DNA of 64,000 bases, from assembly GCF_964355755.1 (NCBI RefSeq), contig NC_092674.1, forward strand, positions 11,661,001-11,725,000. Direction: 5' to 3'. The position numbers and the translations under genes are program-made. Below are positions 22,124 through 33,606 of this stretch, piece by piece (position 1 is the stretch's first letter; each line of letters opens with the position of its first letter). The notes beneath the pieces are model-generated. The model saw only the letters and a list, made by a program, of their open reading frames with translations. It was not told the origin of the DNA and ran no database searches. The stretch comes from Antedon mediterranea (lineage: Eukaryota > Echinodermata > Crinoidea > Comatulida > Antedonidae).

Positions 22124-22125
<2 letters not shown>

Positions 22126-22194
<69 letters not shown>
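22126..22194. repeat. (TA)n microsatellite
   Basis: About 68 bp of alternating TA between the palindromic element and the stop codon of sialyltransferase A. It takes up the start of that gene's 3' UTR. Confidence 0.9.
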
Positions 22195-22197
<3 letters not shown>

Positions 22198-22510
22198 AAG
22201 ATGAATAAGCGTTTTCTTTACTTTTGATAGCTTACGACGTCTCCGTAAACGTTTAGTAATAAACCTTCTTCTCATGTTGTCCAAAAATGTTGTATGCAGA
22301 GTTCCGTTTTCGTTATCTTTTTCCTTCTTTTCTGGCCACGCGGGGTATTTAAAAGTTATGTTTTTCAAGGTTGACCACCGACGAAAAATAGCCTTTTCAG
22401 TGAAAAACAGATGACCACTCCGTGCCCTGTACTCACTCTTGTTATAATATGTACATTCTTGCGTATTATTCTCGTAATAGTGATATGGCACACTTGCGTT
22501 GGTGGTAGAA
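22195..22510 (-). CDS. ST6GALNAC-like: sialyltransferase A exon 4 (motifs III and VS, C-terminus)
   Basis: Last coding exon, acceptor TTTTCTACAG, first base completing an Asn codon. It contains motif III as Tyr-His-Tyr-Tyr-Glu (about residues 263-267). The motif VS His and Glu are in Ser-Gly-His-Leu-Phe-Phe-Thr-Glu-Lys (His about 287, Glu about 292), followed by Trp-Ser and Ile-Thr-Phe-x-Tyr-Pro. This is the ST6GalNAc III-VI pattern. Several N-x-S/T sites are present. The last roughly 35 residues are strongly basic (runs of Arg and Lys), an unusual tail also seen in copy B. The stop is at 22195. Confidence 0.9.
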
Positions 22511-22730
22511 CTGTAGAAAAGATTTGCAAGAGTTAATAATTGCATTAGAAGGTTCATTTTTCCTTAAATGCCCTTCAATCCAAACATTAAGACCAGCATA
22601 GGAAGTGTTAAATAAATATTGCTAGCTCATACACATGTTTTGGCCAATCCCTACCAGCAGTCAAATTTCACATTCTAGATCAAGCCTGAAACATGCATAG
22701 CCTTTTAGCATCCTGTCCTTCTCTTAAGCC

Positions 22731-22888
22731 TTGTCTACACTATCAAATTTTATGTGACAAAAAAATGTGATGTGCCCATATATAGACATGATGATGTCAT
22801 ATCACTACCATATTTAAACATAGCACTACCATATATGAGCACATCAAACCTTTTTGACACGTAAAGTTTGATAGTGTAGATAAAGCTT
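22731..22888. mobile_element. short MITE in sialyltransferase A intron 3
   Basis: The left end AAGCCTTGTCTACACTATCA is matched by the right end TTTGATAGTGTAGATAAAGC. A second member with the same ends lies at 38831-38927. Non-coding. Confidence 0.8.
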
Positions 22889-23123
22889 TAGATTGCTTCT
22901 ATCAAAGAGAAAAAAGAACCCCTTCCATTCCCAGCAAAAATCCTGTATTCATACAATGCAAAGTTTAACCATTTATATATTTTTGAAACTAAGATAGAGT
23001 AGAAAAGTACCGTACTTTACAAGTAGGGTCTACGTTATATGATATATCATAACGCCAAATATGATGATACCGGTGTCTACATAGTCAGAAATTGAGTTTT
23101 GAGCCGCAATTTGGGTGACTTAC

Positions 23124-23231
23124 TTGCAATAACTTTCATATGCCATACCGTATACAGTTATACTAGGGCATACTTCTATGGCAAACACCATTGTATACCA
23201 TCCTGTTGTCAACATTGTGCGAGCTTCTTTT
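23124..23231 (-). CDS. ST6GALNAC-like: sialyltransferase A exon 3 (motif S)
   Basis: 108-nt exon with acceptor GGTAACAG and donor GCAA|GTAAGT. It encodes sialyl motif S: Thr-Thr-Gly-Trp-Tyr-Thr-Met-Val-Phe-Ala, a Cys six residues after that alanine's Ile-Glu-Val, and Val-Tyr-Gly-Met. Motif S contributes to donor and acceptor binding and carries the cysteine that pairs with motif L. The copy B exon is the same length and phase. Confidence 0.93.
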
Positions 23232-23383
23232 CTGTTACCATTACATAATATAAACAATGATAATATACATTATTAGCATTGTATAAAATGTGCATAAATA
23301 TGTTAAATACTGTAACAATAATTCAAATATTGTATACTGTATACATTACGATATATGTTAGAAATAAAGATGTAAAGGTTGTA

Positions 23384-24793
23384 TCTATATATAAATTTAC
23401 GTAAGGGCAAAATTCGGTAAATCTCGGTTTATTTCTAGAATTTCTACTCGATGGTATATAAAGTTGGTTCATACTTTCGGTACTGATTTTAACCATCTGA
23501 TGTAACCCTGTTTACTAATTAAATTGAGTTAGGTAATTAGTTATTGACGATTAAAACGAATTTAGGTTCAACGATTTGCCCCAAATAGGGGTGTTTTCCG
23601 ATCGTGGTATACACTGTCTAATGGATGTCCATCTTGAAAAATACCCGCCACAAAAATACGAGGAGGCTTCGCATTTTCCTATCTCCTCCTACGATAATTG
23701 TTTTTAATAGCTGAAAACTGGTTGAACAGCTAGAGTACAGCATCATAATGTTGAAGACAGGCCGATTTTCTTTAAAAAATACTATTTTGATAGATTTAAT
23801 ATACGATTATACAAATGTATTGATTTGCGATGAATGGAACATTTCAATCTCTGTTTCACAAGTGTCTATTCCCTCAGGCGTCGTAAAGGCAAGTACAGTA
23901 CTGTATACTCGAAATTCGATCCATTTTTGTTTTCAATCTGTGCTGCAGAGGTTGGATATAATTTTTTTTTAAACGGATAATGAGCTAGCGTTTTCACTCG
24001 CCGTATATTATGTACAAATCTTTATTATTGCAGTTAAACCACCAACATCATCACCTTTCCCTCACTGGCATGAGTAGCGTTGTAAAACCAGTAGAGAATA
24101 GGCCTACGGTACATCACATGCCCTAAACGCAGAACAACTTTGGTGGGTAGGGTAGGAACCAACTTAAGTATGAATTGGCTCTAAGAAACAATTGAAAACC
24201 ATTAGGCCTACTAATTAAGTTGAGTTAGATAATTTAATATTTATTGACGATTAAATCGAATTTATGATTTTCCCCGAATAGAGGTGGTTTTCACAAATTG
24301 TTTTACATTATATTATAAACATATACACGTCGTAGTGATGTATCGTTACATGTGCTGTACTATTTCAATCGAGTAGGACGGTGATAGTTTCAACAAAGTA
24401 TTACATCGCAATGTTTTACTGTGTTTAGTGGTATATTATTTGTAAAACATGAAAGCAATTAATATTTCGTTACTAAATGGATAAAGAATATATTTTAACA
24501 TTGTTCCTCTTTGCACCCATCCTCTTCCCCATCCCTCAACCCTAATGTTACATACAAAACACAAATTAAGTTTGTTTAAATTTGACTTAAACAATTGGTC
24601 TTATTTTGTGACAAGTTTCTCTTTCGGAAGTAATAGGGTGCTAATTTTAGTTGAGTACATAAATCACAGTGTCTATTTATTCGTTCCTGTACACGACATG
24701 TATTATTGTCCTGCGGTACGTACATTTGAAATCGCCAGTTTTTTAACGCTGAAATTATTATGTATTCGAGAACCATCTGTGGGCACGACCTAG
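23384..24793 (+). mobile_element. non-autonomous Helitron, 3' hairpin lost
   Basis: Begins TCTATATATAAATTTACGTA after an A (23383) and ends GACCTAG before T (24794). The interior is closely related to the Helitron at 34475-36838. Unlike that copy, it stops at the first CTAG, before the terminal hairpin, as if the hairpin had been removed between two CTAG motifs. Located in intron 2 of sialyltransferase A. No Rep/helicase coding. Confidence 0.75.
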
Positions 24794-24870
24794 TAATATA
24801 AATTTACGTTAGGGTACAATTAAAAAACATTTACGTGTAAATAATAACCAGAGATCGTATACAGTCTCGG
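24794..24870 (+). mobile_element. second Helitron 5' end joined to the previous one
   Basis: TAATATAAATTTACGTTAGGG directly follows the CTAG at 24790-24793 and matches the family's 5' end (TCTATATATAAATTTACG) with small changes. I cannot find where this copy ends. Confidence 0.5.
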
Positions 24871-25364
24871 TTACTCACCCTAGCTATTTCGATAGGTAGA
24901 TTTGAAAACAGCTTATTCTGACTATACGATATTGCTCAATATTTATCTTGTAGAGCGACTTGAAATAGTTTCAATCAAAATCTTTCATATGTCGTGTCTA
25001 CGACGCGTTTAAAAATAAATTTCAAACGGTGAGTTACATTAAGCCTTTTTCCTATACTAGGCAAATTTAAAAAAAAAGCGTCGCAGGAAGGGATTTGAAA
25101 GATAGAAACATGAATCCACACGCATGAGCATAAGATGAAGCTTTCGATTCGCGCGAACAAATTCGCCTAGTGGTGGAAAAATGCCTTTTTAAAATCTTGT
25201 TGCACATTTCTTTATCTCGCGTTGTCTAACTAGATTGGTCACCGCAATTATTTCCGAAATTATGGTCAATAGAAAAAATTTTAAATAATCGCCAAAGAAA
25301 TGGACTATCAACAAAATTACTTATACCCTACGTCTCAATTAAATTATAACGACGATTGAATTAC

Positions 25365-25792
25365 CTTGTAAAACCTGTTTCTTGTTTAAAAAGGTCTTCA
25401 GCTAAAACCATTCTGTCTGGTAGAGATGAGTATATTGGAATATCTTGGTAAAGGTAGGCTAAAAGAAAGGCGTAGCGGTATTCTTCGTTTGTGAGCTTCG
25501 GGACTTCTTCAGTCATACTCATCCAACTAATGATAATCATCTGAGTTCGAGTTGTGTTGTTTACCAAGACCTCCAATAGTACATTCTTTTTGCCTAGCGA
25601 TTTCCTAAAGTTCCGATGGCCCACAACTCTGACGGTCGTGCGAGTGCCAACATCATGTTCAAAGCCAACCACAGAGGCTAGATTCATTCGTATGACACAG
25701 TGGTGTTGATCAATCTCTCTTCCAGCGTTTGATCCTAATAAATGACCAGAGCTTGTCACGACAGCACAGTTATTGCAAGTAAGACGAAGACT
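25365..25792 (-). CDS. ST6GALNAC-like: sialyltransferase A exon 2 (motif L)
   Basis: Golgi type II enzyme that transfers sialic acid from CMP-sialic acid in alpha-2,6 linkage to GalNAc- or GlcNAc-containing glycans (CAZy GT29). This 428-nt exon holds motif L: [16 protein letters not shown], then Ile-Asp and Arg-Met-Asn (about residues 84-112), followed by Asp-Val-Gly-x-Arg-Thr. The SSGHL variant of motif L is typical of ST6GalNAc III-VI. Acceptor CTGATTAG and donor CAAG|GTAATT put the exon in phase with exons 1 and 3. The four exons sum to 1077 nt (358 codons plus stop) with no stop inside. Subfamily within ST6GALNAC3-6 is not resolved. Confidence 0.93.
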
Positions 25793-26984
25793 CTAATCAG
25801 AATAATTAATATTAGTATTCTGCAATAATGATATGTTTAACTAGTTCGAATTTTGCAGTAAGTCATTAAATTATTTAATGATTGCTATTGATATTACCTC
25901 CGGCCGCCTATACCTATTTTTGTCTGAGATATTTGCGTGACATATTGTGTTCAAAAACGACTTCATTCAATTTTGGAGGCAATCCGGACCACTTTTTATT
26001 ATTTTACTAATTTTAGGCCAAAACTACAAGACTCGTTTTACTCCTGGTGAAAGTGGTTGCAACCTTCTGACTGCTCTTGTTAATATTGATTTTTAAATGT
26101 TAAAACAATTTTAAACAATTTTGTCTATTTGTTTTATTTTTAAAAAAAACATTTAATTTTTCTTTTATCGTTTTTTGTTGTAAAAAAATGTCTGTTACAT
26201 TTCACATGATTACACGACGATACAAACTAATTTTGATTGAGAACCAAAGCTGACCGTTAAATAAAATAATGAGTTTCATTTTGGTACCGCGCTCTGTAAT
26301 CTAGTGAACTGAAATATCTTGATTTTGAATTGCGAATGATTGCAATATGGAAATGAAGAAACCAGTTTGAATTCGGGAGGTTCAACCCTATACATTTGTA
26401 TAAATAAATATAGTCTAGATAGTGTTGTTTTATTTTGTAGGCCTACTGTATATCAATAAATTAATTAAGTTATTAATATGTCATAAAACATAGGATATAC
26501 TCTAGTAGCTAGATCAACTTTCGTATGCACTTTGAGGTCCAGAGAATTTGACTTCAGAAATTGGTTTAGGGTGGTTAAACAATAATTTTTGGCTTGGTTA
26601 CACATTTTGAAAATGTGGCTAAAGGTCAAAAGGTCAGGTGAAAGACCAAACACCAATATGCCCTTAAATCTCAACAACCACTGGTCACAGCGAAGTAATT
26701 TTGGTCTCAAATTGATCAGAAGGTATACATTTATATTCAGTCTAATGGGACATTTTAGTTAAAAATGACCGGAAATGCCATTTCTGACCTTTGACCCACA
26801 ACCCAGGGCATGTATGTATCTCCGTAACTACTGGTCGTAGACACTTGAATTTGGTCTTAAATTGTTCGAAATATATATTTTGTTATTTGTTACACATTTT
26901 GAAAAATGTTACAAAAGGTCAAAGGGTCAGGGTCAAGGGTTATATGAACAAATAAATAAAGGTACTTGTATCTCAAGTCAATTT
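25793..26984. other. intron 1 of sialyltransferase A, proximal part
   Basis: Non-coding. From about 26540 it contains pieces of the same repeat family as 26985-27200, in direct orientation (GACCGGAAATGCCATTTCTG near 26768 against a near copy at 27050). The rest is AT-rich without recognised elements. Confidence 0.55.
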
Positions 26985-27846
26985 TGGTCTCAAAATGTAC
27001 AGAAGGCATGCATTTATATTCAATCTAATTGGGCAATTTAGTAAAAAATGATTAGAAATGCCATTTCTGACCTTTGACCCACATACCAGGGCATCTTCAT
27101 ATCTCTGTAAGTACTGGTCATAGAAACTTAAATTTGGTATCAAATTGTTCAAAATATACATATTTACATTCATTGTAATAGAAAATGTGGTTAAAAGATG
27201 AACAGAAAAACATATCTCTACACAACTTATCCTTAGACAGTAATGTTATGCAATAACTGATACTTTTAATTGTTTCAATTTCAAGTACTATTTATTGCTG
27301 TCCATGAGAACATTTTGATAAACGTCAAGCTCAACAGTTCTTTTCAGAAATGTAGAAGTAACTTGCCATGTGTATCCGATTAAACGCCCCGGGCATTTGT
27401 TGTTCAAAAGGGTTTTTAGGGGGAGGGGAGGCATCTTTATTTGGGGTATAATATGGTAACATGTATAATCAAATAAATACCACCTAGATGTAAAAAAATA
27501 CAGTTAAAAAAATGATAAAATTATGTCAAAATGCTTGGTAAATTGTAGATTATGGTAGTTAATGAATTGTGTTGTGATACATTTATTTTGTAAATGCATG
27601 TGGCGGAGCGTTTATTCCACATGATGTTCATTGGAGGGAATGGTGGTGTTTATTTGAGGGAGGCTTTTAGTCAAAGCGGGTGTAAATTTGAATAAATACT
27701 CAAGCTCAACAGTTAAGAATGCTAGAAGTAACTTACCATAGTTACCCGAATAAAAGGCCCGGGCATTTATTTATTCAGGGAAGGCGTTTTTTTGGGGGGG
27801 GGGGGGGGGTGTAATAATGGTAACATGTATAATCAAATAAATAAAC
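26985..27846. repeat. left arm of the intron-1 inverted repeat
   Basis: Inverted counterpart of 34325-34474 plus 36839-37455. Shared blocks include GACAGTAATGTTATGCAATA against TATTGCATAACATTACTGTC, the CGGATACACATGG/CCATGTGTATCCG block, and the CGCCACCATTCCCTCC block. Within the arm, a CCCGGGCATTT module occurs twice (near 27390 and 27758). The uninterrupted Helitron target site is at 27552/27553. The last 25 bp (27822-27846) are the left target-site duplication of the L1. Confidence 0.75.
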
Positions 27847-28067
27847 GTTGTGATTTTACTTAACCAAGGTATAGTTTTTTACAGCTCCTGAAATATAGTT
27901 AAAATTTGACGTTTTCTAAATCTCGATTGATTTCTAAGTGAGTATAATACAGTGAATAAGTCAAGTTAAACCAAGTCTTTGTTAAGGTGGAAATTTTTAC
28001 CTGAAAGAAATACTAGGAAAAAACAATTTATATATCGTTCACGTCTAAGCCCGGTGAAAGCCAAACA

Positions 28068-29389
28068 ATGGCGTCAAAAACCCATAGAAACGGGACTAAC
28101 AAAGGAATGTACAGTGCTGCACAGGCTGACGGTGACGAAATCAGCAGGATGAACGGGCAAACAGTAAACAAAGAACGTAGTGTAGTGAAGCCAATCTTTT
28201 TGAAGGCTGATCAAATACCAACAGGAAAAAGCTTTTTCAAAGATGAAGACCTATGTATAGCCCTACTAAAAATAATTGCTGCAGAAAGTGTAATCGGTGT
28301 TCAAAAAATACGGAACCTATGGCGAATTTATCTAAATAATAGAAATGATAGAGTGAAACTAATTACGAATGGACTAAACATTAGGATTGTAATATTACAA
28401 TTCATGATAAAAATCCTTATTTGGCATACAACAACATGGAAACAACGAGAATAGTCATAAAGGATATACCATTATTGGTTGCTGACGTAGAGATTGCTAG
28501 CAAGTTGAAAGCGCTAGGATGCAAACCAATAGGAGATGTTACAAGGCTAAAAATAAGGGTTAATGGTCAATTAACCAGCTGGCTAAACGGTGACAGAGCT
28601 GTCGTTGTAGAAAAGCTAAAATCGCAAATACCAAGACAGATAATAATAAATGGTTTTAGAGCACGGGCTTTTCATGACGGTCAGGAAGTGAAATGCAACA
28701 AATGTACAAAGACTGGGCATTTAGCTTTTCAATGCAAAGCTGATATAATCTGTTTCAAGTGTCATTTACCAGGGCATACTAGGGACAGATGTAATGTTGA
28801 AGCGCATAATGTATCATCATCTGGTTCACCTGGTGCATACATTAATAAAGTTTGGGAATCGGTTTTTAACTTTGAAAACCCAAAAAATAATAATGCTAAC
28901 GATAACCACTACGGGAAAAGAGCTACGGTACAATCTGATACAGAAACACATGATGAAGTGTTTAGTATTGATGGAAGTAGTGAATCATCAGATGATGAAA
29001 ATGCGCAGAAAGAAACAAGTGTGATCACTATAGAACAACACACAAACCAAAATGAGCAGGAAGATGATGACAGAGAGGAGCAGAGAGAAGAGCAGGAAGT
29101 GGACGAAAGAGAGGAGGAGGAAGTTGAAGAAGGAGAGGAACAAGAAGTACCGGGAAGAAAGTACCAGAAATCTGAAGAAAGAGAGGAGCAGGAAGTTGGG
29201 GAAAGAGAGGAGCAACAGAAGAAGGTAACTGACTACTTTGAAAAAAGTATGCAAAAAAGTAAAAGTGTTAGCACAAACAAGAAAGCAGCGAGATATCTGA
29301 AGGAACAGTCCGGAAATGAAGGCAGGACAGAAGAAAAAACAAAGAGTATTGAAAAAAGAAGTTTAAGAAAGAGAAACAAAAACAAGTAA
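28068..29389 (+). pseudogene. L1 ORF1 protein, one frameshift
   Basis: RNA-binding protein of the retrotransposon RNP. The frame opens at ATG 28068 and runs to about 28380. A one-base loss near 28380-28392 moves the reading frame, which then runs to 29389. The middle part resembles an RNA-binding fold, followed by two zinc knuckles, Cys-x2-Cys-x4-His-x4-Cys (CNKCTKTGHLAFQC, then CFKCHLPGHTRDRC; 28693-28792). The C-terminal third is highly acidic and repetitive (Glu/Gln/Arg, 29040-29220) and ends in a Lys/Arg-rich stretch. The opposite-strand frames are shadows. Confidence 0.85.
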
Positions 29390-29454
29390 TTTAATCTTAA
29401 TAATATGTATTCTAAATATTGTAATTTCCCTAGGAAGCTCTTTACTCTAATCTT

Positions 29455-32400
29455 ATGAATTTACATTGTATAACACTAAACGTTAGAGGAGCTAGAAATA
29501 TAAATAAGCAACATAAGCTATTCCAATGGGTAACAGATCAAAAAGCGGATATATGTCTGCTTCAGGAAACCCATCTAACAAATGAGATTATTAATAAATC
29601 AAACTTTGTTTGGGAAGGTGAAGCGATCCATAGTATAGGTAATTCACATAGTAGAGGAGTGTCGATACTATTACGAAAAGGTCTTGAATGCAAAATTGTT
29701 AAAAAGTTAACTGATATTGATGGAAGATATATATTTCTTAATTTAATGATAAATGAAAAGGAATTGGACATTATAAATATTTATGCTCCTAATGAAAGCA
29801 AAAATAGAAGTGCATTCTTTAGGACTATACACAAATGTTACAATGACTTTGATGGAGGGAAGGGTAATTCTATCATTCTAGGTGGAGATCTGAAATGCAT
29901 CATGAATAGTGACATTGACCAAAAAGGTAGCGCAAATAGGTCTGATAAATCTGTTTTTACGATTAAAAACCTAATGAAAAATTTAAATTTAAATGATATT
30001 TGGAGATCCAAAAACATGAATAAGCGACAATTTACGTGGCGTAAGAGATTTAACAACATTTTCCGTAGGCTGGATTACTGGTTAATATCAGAAGATCTCT
30101 TTTCAAATGGAGATGTTTTAGCCTGTGACATTCGTCCAGCTATTCTCACAGATCACCAGGCGGTATCAATTAAAATAGATTTGCATGAAAAAAAAACGCG
30201 GTCCTGGTTTATGGATGTTCAACAATAGCTTTCTGAAAGATGAAACATTAAAAAAATTAGTAATTAAAATAATTGATGTTTCAATACTAAAAAATAATAG
30301 AGAACCTGTAAGTGCAAGTTTGTTATGGGAGCTTGTAAAAACAAAAATAAAAGAATTTTCAATTGCATACGGAAAACAAAAAAATAAAAACCAGAATAAA
30401 AAGAAAGAAAAATTACAAAAACAAATAAAAAACTTAAATGAAACAATTATGAATACACAAAATTGTGATATAACCATTGAAAATAAAATTGAAAACAAAA
30501 AAATAGAGCTTGAAAACATTTATAATGTAGAAGCAAAAAGCGCGCAAATTAGGTCCAGAGTAAAATGGATAGAGGAAGGCGAGCGGAATACAAAATACTT
30601 TCTTGGGTTAGAAAGATCCAAAAGTAAAATGAAACACATAAAAAGTTTAATTACTAAAGATGGGAGCTTAGCAACGAGCCCAATTGATATTTTAAAGGAA
30701 CAAATACAACATTTCGAAGGTTTATACGCAAAAAATGTTATAAACCCTGGAAAAATTAATAAATACCTTTGTAATTCTATTATAAACAAGCTTTCAGAAA
30801 TAGAAAAAGAAAATTGTGAAGGTTACGTCACTATTGATGAATGTAAAAAGGCCATTTCAATGATGGAAAAAAATAAAACACCTGGATCGGATGGTCTAAG
30901 TGTTGAATTTTATGTGTTCTTTTGGAATAATATTAAACATTTAATTTGCGATGCGTTAAATGAAAGTTATAATTCTCAAGAATTATCCTTTTCGCAAAAA
31001 CGAGGTGTAATCACCCTTTTGTTCAAGGATGGAGAAAGAGAAAATTTGAATAATTGGCGTCCCATTACCCTCTTAAACACCGATTACAAAATTCTTGCAC
31101 ATGTATTAAGTAACAGACTTAAAATGGTTATTAAATCAATAGTAAGTTCAGACCAAAATGGTTATATAAAAGGCCGTTTCGCTGGTGAAAACATTCGGTT
31201 AATAGAAGACCTGCTTTATTATACAGAGTGTAATGATATCGAAGGGGCAATAATTACCGTAGATTTTAAGAAGGCTTTTGACTCTATTAGTAGAGATTTT
31301 ATGTTCAATGTTCTAGAAAAGTTTAACTTTGGAATGTTCTTTTGTAACTGGGTAAAAGTATTATACAATAACGTTGAATGTGTCACAGTTAACAATGGTT
31401 GGGTTTCAAACAATTTTAAAATGGAAAGAGGTATTAGACAAGGTTGTCCTCTATCTGCTCTGTTATTCATTTTAGTGGTTGAAGTAATGGCATCTAGAAT
31501 AAGAAACAAAGATGACTATAAGGGTATTAAACTTCCAAATAATGAAAATAACATAGAAGCTAGAATAAGCCAATTAGCCGATGATACTGTTTTGTATGTT
31601 GGTAATGACAAAAGTATTAAGTCAGCAGTCAGTGTAATTGAACGTTTTTGTGAAGTATCTGGAATGACACTAAATAAAAAAAAAAACAATGCTTTTTGGA
31701 TTGGTAAATGGAAGAACAGAATAGATAGACCTTTAGAATTAAATTGGGTAAAACACCCGATCAAAATTTTAGGCATATATGTAGGGTATAATACAGAAGA
31801 ATGTACCAGAAAAAACTGGGATGTTAAATTAATAGAGCTAGAAAAGACTTTAAAACAATGGAATGCTAGAAATCGCTCAATTTTTGGTAGAATAATAATC
31901 CTGAAAAGTCTTGCACTATCTAAATTAACATATACTGCAAATATCACTGATGTTCCAAAATATGTATATACACAAGTTACAAATCTAATATATAATTTTA
32001 TTTTGAACAATAAAAGGGAAAAGATAAAAAGAAAAACTCTAATTGGTGATGTTGAGATGGGAGGCATTAAAATGCCCGATTTTACTCTTCATGTTAACGC
32101 ACTCATGTGTGGCTGGTTAAAAAGAATTATGAATGATGATGGTGCTAAATGGAAAAATATTCCAATGTATTATATTAAAAAAATATGTGATGTTAATGTT
32201 TTACTTAATATGTCATGTTATAACATTATTGATGTTAATTCTGATAAAATTCCACTGTTTTACAAAAATATGATAAAAGCCTACATAAATTATAACAGAA
32301 TCTCTAAAAAAAAACCTGAAACTTATAACGATATAATGAATGAGCAACTGTGGGGAAACCACTACGTTAAACTAAAAAAAAAAACGCTTTTCTACAAGCA

Positions 32401-33218
32401 TTGGATTGACAGTGGCATTATCAGTATTAAAGACATTGTTAATAAGAACACTTTTTTTAACATCAAACGAAATACTGGTAAAACTACAATGTAAAACAAA
32501 CTGGTTAAATGAGTATTTGTGCATTATTAAGGCAATACCAATTCAATGGAAACGTATTATTAAGGAGGTAGATATTTTCAATTGTGATGATAATGATGAA
32601 TTAGTTGGGACCAAGTATGAGATTAATACTACCAAACTAATATACTCATAATTTGTGAAAGAATATTTCATTATTCCAATGTCACAACTAAAATGGGAAG
32701 AGTACTTCAATGATAACAACATTGATTGGAAAACTTCTTGGTTACGGAAAGTATGTAAAATGAAAGATAAGAAACTAGCACAATTCAATTATAAGATGTT
32801 ACATAGAATACTGCCTACCAACAAACGGCTGTATCAGTGGAAAGTTAAGGAAACACAAACGTGTGACAAATGTGGAGAAATTGAAAATGAAAATCATTTG
32901 TTTTTTAGTTGTAGATTTATTCAGAAATATTGGAGGAAAATGCTTAGTATCTTTGTAAGTTTAAATCACAATAATATATCATTTAAACAATTAATACTAG
33001 GAACGGGAGATAAGCTAATAGATTATATTTACACTTTTGCAGCATTTACTATTTATAGAATATAAATGTTATCTGCACTAAATAAGCCAGTGGGTAAATC
33101 TTTATGGAATTCATTTAAAAGCAATATGTTATATAACATTGAATGTGAAACATATAACAATAAAGAAACAAGTATAGAAAAATGGGTAGCTTTAAGAAAT
33201 AAGATTATGATAATATAA
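29455..33218 (+). pseudogene. L1 ORF2 endonuclease-reverse transcriptase, broken
   Basis: AP-like endonuclease at 29455-30180 (Leu-Asn-Val-Arg-Gly-Ala, Leu-Leu-Gln-Glu-Thr-His, later Thr-Asp-His-Gln-Ala-Val). RT at about 30860-31650 (Gly-Ser-Asp-Gly-Leu-Ser; Asp-Gln-Asn-Gly-Tyr-Ile; Arg-Gln-Gly-Cys-Pro-Leu; catalytic Leu-Ala-Asp-Asp). C-terminal Cys-x2-Cys...His...Cys near 32862-32913. Lesions: a shift at the run of nine A (30188-30196), consistent with one extra A; a second frame change near 32450-32465; and in-frame stops at 32649-32651 and 33063-33065. The recognisable frame ends at 33218. Confidence 0.88.
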
Positions 33219-33606
33219 TTTCTAATTTGATACGATTAACCGAATTACAGTGATACGGGTTACTGGTGGTACTGAGCTATTATTGTTTTTTTTTATCATG
33301 TATATAAATATATTGTATAATCCGGGTTGTAAAATGAAAACAAACAAATGAAAATGTGTGAACTATTTTAAAACGGGATAGATGATAATGATGATCCTGT
33401 CAAGTGTATAACAAAATATAAGAAAATTAATGAAAAAAGGAGTAATACAGAATTCATATATGTAAAAATGTTACTTATGAACTGTAACGACATTTACAAG
33501 TTAAATAATATGATTTTATGTAATATGAGATAATATGAATGTGAATAAAAGTGGTGTTTGCGCCACAAAAGAGAAAAAAAAAACATGTATAATCAAATAA
33601 ATAAAC

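Larger units (their letters stand above)
21564..22125. mobile_element. palindromic Penelope/retrozyme-like unit
   Basis: Two roughly 190-bp arms are inverted copies (about 21564-21755 and 21935-22125). Outermost is CAGGTTGAAATTTTCAGACC, next to TA microsatellites on both sides. Each arm carries a hammerhead ribozyme motif reading outward, and the 180-bp centre is unique. Penelope-like elements and metazoan retrozymes are the known carriers of such motifs, and inverted or tandem copies are common for Penelope-like elements. No RT or GIY-YIG frame is present. Confidence 0.65.
27847..33581 (+). mobile_element. near full-length Tx1-like L1 retrotransposon
   Basis: A 5.7-kb element bounded by identical 25-bp duplications at 27822-27846 and 33582-33606, with an A-rich 3' end (33573-33581). 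It has a 5' UTR, ORF1 with two CCHC knuckles, a 65-bp gap, ORF2 with AP-type endonuclease, RT and a C-terminal CCHC-like motif, and a short 3' UTR. CCHC knuckles in ORF1 and the ORF2 layout fit the Tx1 branch of L1. A perfect long duplication indicates a fairly recent insertion, yet both ORFs carry lesions, so this copy is inactive as assembled. Confidence 0.9.

Noticed and set aside
28988-30519. Minus-strand open frames opposite the L1 ORFs
   Set aside because: They are Phe/Leu-rich shadows of the acidic/Lys-rich L1 proteins.
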